Origin: Euwallacea fornicatus
Taxonomy: Eukaryota > Arthropoda > Insecta > Coleoptera > Curculionidae
Assembly: GCF_040115645.1 (NCBI RefSeq)
Contig: NC_089560.1
Coordinates: 868,001-932,000, forward strand
Length of the DNA: 64,000 nt
Direction: 5' to 3'
In this document: one piece after another, positions 39,251 to 51,600 of the stretch
Layout of the letters: every line of letters begins with the position of its first letter
Numbering within the stretch: the first letter of the stretch is position 1
Translations under genes and position numbers: made by a program
Notes under the pieces: model-generated
What the model was told of the DNA's origin: nothing
Databases searched by the model: none
The model's input: the letters and a program-made list of their open reading frames with translations, nothing else

Positions 39251-39500
39251 TTTTTGTAACACAGTTCAGGCCATTATTTTTGAGTTGCTAATACCTTTCT
39301 AATAATGAAAAAAATACTCACAAAGCCCCAATACGCGTCATTTTTCAGTGGCCTCGGTAGATCCTCTTATATCGGTAGATAGTAAGTTTTATGAGGGGAG
39401 TCATTAAAAAGGGTGCATTTCAAAATCAAAATATAATTAAAATTATGGAGTTTACAACATAAAGCTTGTTGTCTTATTCAGTCTTCTCTTGAGATTTAAA

Positions 39501-41215
39501 ATGAGTGATTTTGCGTTGTTAAAAGAGTTTTTTGAACGATGAGAATGTTAAGTCAAACGCACCGCAGTTGCAAAACATCCTCTGACAAGTTTTGCTATAT
39601 TTGTGGAGAATTTCTTGTGAAATTTCAAGCCAGGCCATTTGCAGAAAATGTGAAAAAAGCCTATTTCACGTATTTTGGGGTTTCAACTGGAGATCAAGAT
39701 GAGCGGGGGTCTCCCCATGAGTGCTGTGTCAGCTGTAGCAATTCATGAAAGGAACGAGAAAGAGTCTGGCCTTTGCAGTTCCGATGATATGACGAGAACC
39801 TGCCAATCATTTTGATGATTGTTAGTTTTGCATGAAAAAGACTGACAGTTATCCTAAAAAGAAAAAGCGCAAGATTGAATATCCCAATTTGCCTTCTGCC
39901 GTAAGATCTGTTCCTCACAATGCAGAGTTACCAGTACAGACTTTGCCTTTAGATTGGCAAGATGTTGGTTTGGGAGATAAAGGAGATAATGCATCATCAG
40001 GCAGCTCCCAAGGCTAATGGACCGACCCTATTCTAACTCCAGGACCCAGTTCTGACGAATCACATTTGATTCTTCAACGTGAATTAAATGATTTAGTACG
40101 AGATTTGGGGTTATCAAAGCAACAGTCAGAATTTCTCGTTTCCCGTCTTGAGGAGTGGAATTTACTAGCTAAGGAAACAAAAATTAGAATTTTTAGGAAA
40201 AGAAATGCTACATTTTTTTCATTTTACAATATGGAAAATTCTTTATGTGCATGCACCGATACAGATGGTTTAATGCAGGAACTCAATATCCAGCATTTTC
40301 CTAATGAGTGGCGTTTGTCCATAGATTCTTCAAAGTATAGTTTAAAGGCTGTATTATTACATAATGGAAATTTGAAACCATCTATCTCTGTTAACCATTC
40401 AGTGTCAATGAAAGAAACCTATGACAATATGCGCACACTTTCAGATAAAATAAACTACAACCGGTACAAACGGTAGATATGTGGGAATTTAAAAGTTATA
40501 GCGATTTTGATGGGACTTCATGGAGGATTTATATAAAGTATATATATAGTATTGCTGTTTTCCTTGTTTTTGGGGCAGTCGCGAAATAAATAAACATTAA
40601 AAAATATATATATTTAGCCCATAAGGAGTGAATTTCAACCAGGAACTTAAAATGCTAAATATGTGCCTTTGGTAGACCCAAAAAAATTCCCTTTTGCCTC
40701 GTCTTCACATTAACTTGGGCTGATGAGGAACTTTATGAAGGCTATGAATAAAGAGGGTGAAGGATAAATACCTAAAGCAAGTCTTTCCCCAGTTAAGTGA
40801 CGTGAAATTAAAAGAAGACATTTTTATTGGGTCACAAATCAGAAAATTGCTGGAAGATGTTAACTTTGTAGAAAAGCTCACTACACAAGAACTTAGAGCT
40901 TAGAACTCATTTATAAGTGGAGTGAGAGGCTGTTTAGGAAATAATATGAATCCAAACTACGAAAAATTAATTAATGAGCTTTTAAACTCCTGCAAAACGC
41001 TTGGTTGCCGAGTGTCATTGAAAGTTCACTTTCTTCATTTCCATCTAACTTTTTTTCTTGAAAATTTGGGAATTGTCAGCGATGAGCAGGGTGAAAGATT
41101 TCATCAAGATTTCAGGACAATAGAAATTCGGTACCAAGGACGATGGGATCCAGGAATGATGAGCGACTAGTGTTGGCTTTTAAAGAGAGAAGATGTGACC
41201 CCCCTTAAGAGCAAA
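39501..41215 (+). pseudogene. Decayed transposon-associated protein of an uncharacterised insect family
   Basis: Plus-strand blocks in shifting frames: DKFCYICGEFLVKFQARPF, then a GDQDERGSPHECCVSC zinc-like cluster, then IEYPNLPSAVRSVPHNAELP, then QRELNDLVRDLGLSKQQSEF, then EWRLSIDSSKYSLKAVLLHN, then LNSCKTLGCRVSLKVHFLHF and SDEQGERFHQDFRTIEIRYQ. I recall repeated predicted 'uncharacterized proteins' of this architecture in insects and other animals. Stops and frameshifts near 39750, 40475 and 40900 show it is dead. Function unknown; the paired Cys blocks suggest metal binding, and the late GERFHQD stretch is well conserved. Confidence 0.7.
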
Positions 41216-42090
41216 AAATAGAATTATGATCTCCCAATTAAATGCTTTTGATTTTTACTTTTTTTTAGGTGCCACCAAAACACTAGAGAGAATAAAAATT
41301 ATAAATATAGTTGATATACAGGATAAAACTTTTTGAAAAATGATTTTAAAAAATTAAGTATTTTAAATTCATTGAAAGTAAAAATATCCGTAACTTTACG
41401 TGTTATAGATTTTTTGGTTATTTTCGTATTTAAAAGGGTTTATTCTACTAGAAAATGCTATTCAGCTTTATATTACAAAAAAACATTTTTTTTTTGTTCA
41501 TCACTCATTCCTTCATGACTCTGTTTAGAAAGTTGGACGGTCCGGCTGACATACTGATGATTTGCAAAAAATAATAGAATGATTTCTACTCTCTCTGCAA
41601 TCAAATCAATAAATTTTGATTTGTAAAACGTAAACGGAATTATGCATGTAATCTAAGACGTGTATATTTTGGGAGTGTATGCTAAACATATTTCTTTTCT
41701 CCTTTTTTTGTAAAAATATATTCCAAATGTACTCCTCGATCCTGCTTTCCATTTAAAATTTTAAGGGTTTAATCTACCTCGGCTAGAGAGTTGATGTGAA
41801 AGGAGGGAGTATACGTTCATAATATGTCCGCTTTGAATATAAAATTGACGTGTTCGTGCAGTTTTCGAAAATACATTTTCAGCCACCTAAAAATATTTCT
41901 GTTTCGTTTTCGATGCACCACCCCGTATACCCTTGAGGGTTATGATATTTGGTCACTCTTCATCCCGATTGTGTCCTCGAATCCCATCTCCATCCCATCT
42001 CCATCTCATTTCGTTCCCCTTTTTCCTCCTGAGACTTTTCCACATGTCTGATTTCAACAAACTTTCTTTCGAAGGCAGTCGAAAACTTTT

Positions 42091-42369
42091 CTAACTTCTA
42101 GGACCACAAGATCGACAATAATATCGTATTATGAAGTGTAACTCATGTAAAAGTCTTATGCAATCCTGCAGTATTAGTCGTAATTTCTGAAAGACAGTCC
42201 GGTAGTCTGATGCAAATAGTATTTTCAATTTCATCAGATCATTTCCTATCCAAGCGACTCTCTTCATGTAGAGTTTCAGTCTATCGTGGCCCTTCAGGAC
42301 TACAGGCTCAGAAACGGGGTTGATATGTTTCGAAATTTTTGTTTGTGCCCGACACAATTTTGTTGACAA
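42091..42369 (-). other. Unrecognised 92-codon open frame, head-to-head with AKR exon 1
   Basis: Minus-strand frame ATG at 42369 to TAG at 42091, with balanced codon use and a basic, amphipathic content (ISKHINPVSEPVVLKGHDRL, LKLYMKRVAWIGNDLMKLK). No signal peptide, no motif known to me. It starts 254 bp from the AKR start on the other strand. It could be a small gene, one exon of a larger one, or transposon debris. Confidence 0.25.
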
Positions 42370-42623
42370 AATGGTGACGATAATTAATAGGCAGGTAGTA
42401 GCAGTATATTTAGTTGGTACCGACAGTACCTGCTCAACTTACAGCTTTAGTACCAAGTGTCGCCAATAGATACCCTACCGAGTACTACCTGGAACCATTC
42501 TACAAACTACTTCATTATCAAAACAAACAGATAACGTAACCCTAGAGCCCACTTGAAACATTGCCCATTGGCGCCGTTAGGTACGTAGCTGTTCAGTGGT
42601 TTTTGGACAAGTAGAGACTGAAA

Positions 42624-45600
42624 ATGGCTTCTGAAGTACTCACTATGCAACTGAACAATGGCCTGCAAATCCCTGTTATCGGCCTGGGAACTTGGAAGGT
42701 AAGTTTGCTTTAGTTCGCTTTTCCTACATCGTTGTTGACCGTTTAATCGGCTAGTGTTTGGCTCAAGAGGTCAGAATGTTAACAGCTTATCTGGGGCATT
42801 GAAAATGTATCTACGTGACGTTTATTATAGTGTTACCATGCAATTAGCATTTTTATTTATGATAAATGCTATTGTGGCAAGGGGGTTATACACTTTTTTT
42901 CTAAAGATTTTTTTGGGGTCATTCAAAAGTTATCGAAAGAACCCAGGGCGGTGTGGTTATCTGGTTTGATCACCCGCGTTTTTTGATAGGGTTTTCATGT
43001 CGTGGTAAAACTAATTTTTTTATTCATGAATATTAGAATATTGCCCTAAAAGCAATGCAAAATTAAAGTTTTCTTAATTTTGTGTTAGGTGCTGATAAGA
43101 ACACCCCAATTTTAATTGAGTTTCATAACTCAGCAAGAACAGCCTCCAATATTTTTCTCAGATCTTAATATCTTATCAACGTGCCTACATAATATTTGTC
43201 TGCTTTTTAAGTGCAAAATACATAATTCGTTGAAACTAAAGCAAAATGTATTTAAGACTTTCGTTACTTCATTCAGTTCGCCATTTTCTGCGGGCTTAAA
43301 TTTGTTCAGTCATTCATTTTCCTGTATCTGATTTCAAGGTCAATTAAAATTTTCGCACGAGAAAAAATATGGTCTAAATTATGTAAAATATTCAGCTCAA
43401 ACAATCAAATTATTTAATAATAGAATTGTGTTCGGGTCTTTACGTAGGGACACACCACGCACAGAGAGATTTCCCCAATTAAAATATTGCGATTGGGCCT
43501 AAATTACCAGAGTCCAAACGTTAGTATTGCCGAATACATAAAATTTTGTATTACTTTATACTTTTTTCCTTTTGAATTTTTACGAAAATTGAGAAAATTT
43601 AACTGTCGATTTGATCTTTTTGTAAAGTTATTTTAATTTTTTCACTCGGAAATAGTGTATTGGACGAGCGAATCTCAAGTGGGACTATTCCGCCAATTCT
43701 GAAAGACCAATTTAAGAATAATTTGTGTTTTCAAAAGGATCAGTAGCGTACCATTTTTTCTGAAAAAATACTCCCTAACATAGAGGAAAGCACATCATTG
43801 GAAAAACTAAAAAGCATTTTTTCCAGTAGAACATATGCGTTGTTTATAGTTGTCAAAACCTCCAAAATTTCATTAAAGAATCTAACCCTTTTTGAATAAG
43901 TTTAATATCTTCAAGTTTTTTAAATTAAGTTTGAACCCCCCGTATCTGCTAAAGAAAGCCTTATTGGATATTGGTTTATATAGAAAACTGACATTATCTT
44001 TGGACGTCCAATACGTTATTGAAGTTATGCGGGTTGAAGCTGAAACACCCTCTATATAAGGAGAAGTCGCCACCCTAAATATTTTTCTGTTGTTGATTAA
44101 AAAACACGTTAAAACACGTCAAATTTGATAGGGAGGGAGACCTCATGTGGTGAAAAAGTTGTTGTCGAAAGGCCATTCCTATACCACTGGAAACTAATTA
44201 TTTGGAATTTTCAAATTGGAAGGAGGGGTGTGTTATACCTCACTTGAAAGGTAATTTTATTCTCTACGTGGTCAAGTTCTTATTTTTCTAATATTTGGTA
44301 CGTAGGTCTTGTAAAAATGAAACAAAAACCAAATAACTTGATTTTAACCAATTTTACTGATATTTTACATGACTTCCATGCAGATGTACAGCTCATCCTT
44401 AAAACGTCGCCGCACGTTATCTAGCATTTTTGGTGGTATCAACTTGCACTCTTCGACTATTCGGGTACAGAACTCCTTCAAGGAATTAAATTGTGTGTCA
44501 TAGATTTTGGTCTTCGAATATTCTCATAAGAACAAATCCAGAGAAGTAAGATCAGGTCATCTCGCGGGCCACTCTACTGGAACTCTTCTGTCCATCAATC
44601 TTCCAGGAAAATTTTCATCCAGAAATTGTCCGACAGCAGCAGGGCGCTTTATTTTGTTGAAAAATTAATTATTTTTCTAAGATACCAGGGTCTTGTTTAA
44701 GTATTTCAGTTGTGTTGGGATATATGGCGTGTTGTAGAGTTTGTAGAAAGTTTTCTAGATTTAAGTTTTCAGGAATGAAAAATAATTCAACTGCGCGAAC
44801 ACCCGAAATCCCTGCCCAAACGTCAGTTTTTGAGATTGTTGCGAATGGGCCTCTATGGGGAATAAACGAGAATTGACGTCACTCCAGTAACGAAAGTTAT
44901 TTTTTTTAGGTTTTACACGATCGACGTACTAAAATAGAAAATAAACGCTCGTCTATGTAGAGAACAAAATTACTTTTGAAACATGACTTAACACAATCTT
45001 TCTTCTAATTTTAAAATTTCAAAGGGGTGGTTTCCAGGGGTAGAGTGATGACATTTCAAAAACAACTTTTTCGCCAAATAATGCCCCCCTACCTATCAAA
45101 GTTAAAGTTAAAGAAAAAATACTCAGGGTGGATACTTTTCCCTGGAACACCCTTCATACATTGTTGATGTATTATTGTTGTGTAAATTTTAATGTTCTGA
45201 TAAAAGAATTATCAGACATAGCTGTACTTATATCTTTTGCCACAACTGTTTTTGAGGTTTACGGTCTCGGTGGTATAAAAAATTCATTGCACTGAACTTT
45301 ACTTTTGTCCCAGGTCAAACAAGATAACGATTTTATTGCATATCACGCAGTAGATATTATGGGCACTTATACTACAAAATCTATAATTCCATTGGTTATT
45401 TTTCCTCATCGCTCATCAAATACATATAGCAAATATCGACTCGGCAGTGACACGTGCACCAATATTTTAACAGAAAATACAGAAATGAATCCATTATTTA
45501 CTTGGCTGTTATGCCAAACCGAAGGTACACTTACGTGTCAGGATTCAAGACCTCCTTTTTTAGAGAAGATCAAGTGAATAATTAATTCATTATGGATAAT

Positions 45601-48600
45601 GTAATAATTATTATTTTATTAACCTTATTATTAACATTAGCCAGCGCTCTTCCACTTTTCCTTCGTAGGGAAATAATGCACCGAAAGACTGAAATTTTTC
45701 CACGGAGCAGATCTGTCGGGCGGAAATAGTAACGCCCGGTAGATTTTTGTAAATTTAGCAATTATCCCCATTAGAACAACTGAAGTTACAACTGTCCACT
45801 CTTCGAATCTTTTCACATCTCTCCCTAATTAAATTCCAAACTTTTGCATCTCTCTCGATGGAAGCTCGTTAATTTTTTCACCGCTGGGCGAGTTTTTCCA
45901 GAAACGTAATACGAAATTTTCACAACGATCATGGCTGAAGACAACCCACATGAAAATCATCCAATTTTCAATATCAATATTCGTTAAACATTGGACTGCG
46001 TGAAGTTGTCGCAGGCGCATTGTAGCCAATTCATTTTATACGTCCACGAATAAAGAAATCTGGCGGAGTTAAGTCCGGTTATCTGGGGGGCCAATCATTT
46101 TGTCTATGCAACACCACAACAAAGTTCAAATAAAAGCGGTCGAGACGTCCAAAATTACAAAAAATAATACCACTCTAAAGTAAAGGTGGACTTTGCAGAC
46201 TAAACCTGACATAGTAAATGGGTTAGGTATCTGATGTTTTTGAGTACCTTTGGAAACTAGAGGCGTTGAAACTTTTCATTAAAAAATACAAAATGACGCA
46301 AAGAACACTTTTTTGCATATTTTGTTAAAAATCGAAGACGTAGCTATGACCACCTTGACACGATTTGATAGGTAACGAATAATTACATTTCTTGCCAAGT
46401 TAAAAATGTGGCATTACATTTAAATTAATCAAATTATAACCACTTAAAGCTCTTATTTGATTTGCTTTAATTTTTGGACAACCTGTACAAAGAGGCAAGT
46501 TTATTATGATTGGAATATGGAATATTATTTATTGTTACACTTCACTGCAAAATTGTTGTTACATACTTACGCTTAAATACTTTTTAAACATTTAAAACGT
46601 GAAAATTAGGTTAAATTTAAAATTAATTTTAAAATCTTATTAAAATACACTTATTTCGGTCCGAAAATCCCAAAAATGAAATTATATACAGGGAGTTCCA
46701 TTAAAAAAAAAACTTTACTATTTTTAGCGCTTTTGGGATAACCAGTATAATATGAAAATAATTTTAAAAAGTAACCTCCATATAGCCCCAAAAGTAAAAC
46801 TTTTTGGAACCCTCGTATTTTAACCACAATATTCCATGCCGCATAGCGTGAAACATCCTGTATAAGTTTAGGACAATAGTGTTGTTATCGACAGCTATTA
46901 AAAAGTGAAATACCACAAAAAGTTTTGATTACTTAGTTCAATAGATCTAAGTCCGGAGGTCTAGCAGGCCACAAGTGACGACGGCCCGACCAGTCCAGTG
47001 ATCTTCATAAGGTGCTGTTAAATATGGACGCGCAACCAAATTGAAATGTCCCGGTATTAAAAAAGCCCTACATAGTCGTATATCTAAATAATAATATGAT
47101 TTAACAGTGTCTACCAATTGCTCCTGAGGGTGTTACTGAACAACACTTTTTTAACCGCTTTGGCATTGAAAAAAAATTTTTTGTAGAAAATCTCTGTTCA
47201 ATTTATTCCATTCTTTTTGCAATTCTTGCTTTGAAGTGTCCTCATTAGTGATTTGATGACTTCTCATTTCCGTCTGAAGAAAATGCCATACATTCTCAAT
47301 GGGGTTAAGGTCTGGGGACTGGACAGGAGGTTTGGACAATTATAAAGTAGCCATTCTTGTACTATTCGAGCGCTATGTTTGGGGCCGTTGTCTTGATAGA
47401 ATTTGAACGTGTTTAAAATTTTCGTATTTTTAACACATTCAAGATTTTGTTTTAAAATATTGAGATAGCACATTTTGTCCATTGTTTCTTCTATGAATAC
47501 CAATTTTCCAACTTCCGTATTTGATATGCATCCCCAAACCATAGCAGAACCTCCACCATCCATCCTAGGTTCTCCGTTTTCAACGCTTCATTTGCCTTTT
47601 TCTACCCTCCAGGAGGCCCAGCAGAGCCAAAAATGTTAAATTTGGACACATTACCAGAAAATTACATCTGACCAGTGGTCATTTTCTTTTAAGATGTGGC
47701 TGGACGCAAATTTTAGCAGTATTTTCTTATTCTTTCCATTCCCCCATGGTTTCTTTCGCGCCATTCTACCATGACAACCATGAAAATTGATGCATCGGCG
47801 TATTGTTTGCAGAGATACCTTTTTCTGTGTGTGTTGGTTTAACAAAATTTGGAGTTTTGGAACACTAGTTTTTGAATTTTCTTTAACTTTTCGCATAATA
47901 AGGTATCAGTCCCTTTGGTTCGCCGGTATTGCATGGCCAGTTTGTGAAATAAAGTACAGTCTGTCGTCATTTTTATATCATAAAATAATATTTCCCACCG
48001 TACTTCTACTAAGTTTTAATACGGAAGAAACTTTACTAGAGGAACAGCCTTGTTCATGATGATACACCATTAAATGTCTTAAATCGAAACTTGTTTTTTT
48101 ACCGCACCCCACATTGTAATTAATCCGAAGACTAAGTACCCCCAACTTAGCGTAGAACGAACAAGATGAAACAAGTTTTTATTTGTTTAAATCAGATTGT
48201 TGATATCAAGAGCATTATGAGTCATCCCAAGGGTATGTAACGGAGTCGTCCTAACATTTTTTGATCATTGAATGGTTCCCATTTTGGTTATTTGTTGATT
48301 GCAAATTTTCGTTTTTACGTATTTGAAAACTTTAACTTTAAATCTTTATTGTTGGTGATTCAAGGCGTCATTAGAAAAATAAATCTGTTTTTTTAGCAAC
48401 TTTTAATCGAAAAATACCTTATTTTGCAAGTGTTCAGCGTCCGTCCCAATATTTTTGGTACTGACTGGAATTAATAATGGTATGGAACCACAATCAATTA
48501 TCACAAACCTTCTGCAAACATGTTTTTGCGTGGTGCCAAAATACATAATTAAAGTAATTACCGAACCAATTGATAAGAATTAAATGCGGGATAATCACGA

Positions 48601-51600
48601 AAAAAGTTAGGTAACTTCGCGTTGATAGCTTTTCATATAAATATGTCTTGTGTCCGATGAAAAACTATCAGTTGAATCCAGTCAATCTGAGCACGCAGAC
48701 CATGAAGCTGGTCATATTATTCGCCTTGGTGGCTTGTGCCTTCGCCGTTCCCTCTGGTAGAAATGTGGTGGTTTCCACCCCTGGAAAAGTGGTGGTAGTG
48801 GCCGAAACCTACAACGTACCTCAACAAAACGACTTCGCCTATTTTGGACAACACAATGGTAATCAATTTGGAAGCGAAGGTGACAACATTTATCAAGTAG
48901 CTCAGTACATTGCTTACCAGTTCAGATATGCTCAGCAACAAGGATACACCGGAGCTAAGGTTTCCGAATACCTTATTCAGCAAGGATTCCCTGAAGTGGT
49001 TGCTGAATACCTTGGCAAACAATATGAAGCTGGTGAATCTGAATCTTATTTCCAATCTCCCTACAAAATCTTCGAATACTATTACACTCAAGGTGTAAAC
49101 GAGGAAACTTTGCAATACCTCGCCCAACAGATCACTAAGGCCTTCAAGCTGTTCCATAACTTCTCAACTGAAAATAGACAAAAAATCTCTGAGGAAGAAC
49201 TTTCTGGAGTTCCACACATAATTTCCCAATACGTCTTGGAGCAAAGCAAATATTATAACGAAAATGCCGTCACTTACCCAGTTGCCCAATATGCTTACCA
49301 ACAATTGCAACAGGCTCAACAATATGCTCAAAACGCCCTTCACTACTTCACCAATGGACAAATCTCTCAGGAGGCTTACCGCAATCTTTTCGAACAACTG
49401 AAGCAGGGAATTCAATACATTCATAACATCCAGATGTACCAGAACTACCAGCAATACTACCTCCCTTACTATGCTGCGCAGTACTACAGTCTTCAAGCCC
49501 AGGAAGCTTACCAGTTCTTCCAGAACGCTTACCAACTCATCCAAGAATACGATCAAAGCGTTTTCCCTCAGTCTTTTGTCCAACAAGTCCAATACGCTTA
49601 CTTTACCGCTCGAAAGGCCTATCAAACTTTCCAACAAAAGCAAATTGTTTCTTCTGATTCCTTCGGGCGCCAATACGAGGGCCAAAGTGGAATTTACCAG
49701 TACATCCAGAACTTGAAGCAGTACATCCAGTTGCAGCTGAGCCAAAAAAACATTTCGGAAGAACTCGCCAGCTACATCTTCCAACAGTTGCGATTTATCC
49801 AACAGTATCCATACGGTTCTCAATACTCAGTTCAACAGGTGCAAGAACGCTTCCACAATATCTTGCATTACGTTAAGCAACAGAAGGGAATTCTTCAGTT
49901 CATTGAGCAGTACATAAACCAACAAGTCCGATATGCCCTCCAGGTTCTGCAACACTACAACCAAGGCTACCAATATTATGGCCAGTACTACCCAAAGAGC
50001 GAAAGTGGTTTCTTCCAGTCTCTCTACCAAAGATACTTTGATAAAAACAACCAACCTTCGGGCTACCAATATGGACCTTACCAAAGCCAGTCTTACAGAA
50101 ACCACTACGTATATTCTGGCCCTTACGTTTCTGGTTACCAATATGGTCGTTCTTACGTTCCATCTGGAAACCTCTATGGCTACCAATATGATCCTTCAGT
50201 TTACCATTTGGAAAACGTACCTAGCAGCAACTACTATGATTACCAATATGGTCCTAGTTACTTCCAACATGCTAGCCATCCATACCATTATCAGTCTGGA
50301 TCCTACTTGCCTTCTGCTACTTTCCAGACCAGTTACCCATACCAATACTCTCAAGTCAGTTCTATTCCCCAAGGTAATATTTGAAATGTTTTTATGTTAA
50401 TTGTTTTTTGTTTAATATTTATAAGTGTTTTCATTTAGCAATTGTTTTATCTGTTTGTTCTATTCTAGCTGCCTAAATGAGGAATCTTCTAGGACTAAAG
50501 AAGACACTACCGGCCATCAACTTATGAACTAGCCAGCATTACAATGTATATGGGAGTTTGATAATAAATTTGTGTAATATTTGAATACTCTGTGTCTCTT
50601 TATATCGAATTTTTATACCGGGTGGTCCATTTAACCTGACAAATCGGGATATCTCGAAAATTACGTATCAGATTGAAAAAAGTTTCAAATGAAAGTATTT
50701 TGTCTCGAATGGATCCACGATATAACACTAACCATGACTTCCCAACTCTTTCACTTGGGGTTGGGGCGGGGGTAATTTTGAAATCTCAAATGGCAACCCT
50801 CATTTTTTATTGCAGATTTGAATTTTACGATAAAAATTACTTGGAGTTTGTCTGAAACTTTTTTTCGATTCGCCACAGATGGCGCTGTAATAGGAAAAAT
50901 TTGTTTTATCCTGATTCTGAAAGAAAGCATCGTGTCTTTCATATTTTTAATGGGAACTTGTTGGTTTTTTTGGGTGCCTCCGATAGTTTAAAGAAAGTGT
51001 AAAAATATACAGGGTGTTCCATCTGAAATAATAAAATTGAAATTGGCTTCTAGTATAACCGGAAGTAGTAGAAACAATCAAGTCCAGCCATATAATGCGT
51101 TTCATCAAACGAAACAATTTGTCAAAATATTTTCGAGTATCTCTAACACTAATGGAGATATCTCCTTATAACAAAGTTACTGATGCACCCTGTATAACTA
51201 CGCAGTTCAGTGTTCTGCAAGTGCCACTTACCCCTTAATTCACCACTGACTGTAAAATGGGTTTTAGCCAAAAAAAAGGGGTGGTACCAGGCATTATGAT
51301 TCAGCGTTATTTATTATCTGATGTGTGTTATAAAATCATATATTCACTCATGTCAAAGTTCGATATACGCAAAATATTTTTTTAATATCTTAGCGTCTGT
51401 TTTTTGTTTCGTCCATTATCTCCTTCGAAAATTTCCATTTTTTTCCTTTTAACGTTAATTAAATATAAATTTTTAATTCGTTAGATAAAATTAATTTTGG
51501 CAGATTGTTAATCATTGAACAGTCGCTGTGTTTGAGCGTTAATTGATTATTGTTAGTAAACAGAACAGGCGGTTTCAGATAAAAGATACAATTTTTCTGA

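Larger units (their letters stand above)
37748..41930 (+). mobile_element. TIR-bounded element carrying a decayed non-DDE-looking gene
   Basis: Inverted ends of about 130-150 bp: left from about 37748 (ACAGAGTGGCGCATCGAAAA, then TATGAACGTATACTCCCTCC) and right to about 41930, which carries GGAGGGAGTATACGTTCATA and then TTTTCGATGCACCACCCCGT. Between them lie the pseudogene at 39501-41215 on the plus strand and a nested transposase at about 38250-39250 on the minus strand. The TIR and a single old gene suggest a transposon whose protein is the 39501-41215 family. Confidence 0.75.

Noticed and set aside
48648..48701. Upstream in-frame Met of paralog 1
   Set aside because: It lies between the TATA box and the initiator, so would not be in the mRNA, and would mask a clean signal peptide starting at 48702.
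49164..50186. 219- and 119-codon minus-strand frames antisense to paralog 1
   Set aside because: Same codon-bias shadow effect; the two frames are not in one register and have no start context or homology to each other beyond the mirrored sense protein.
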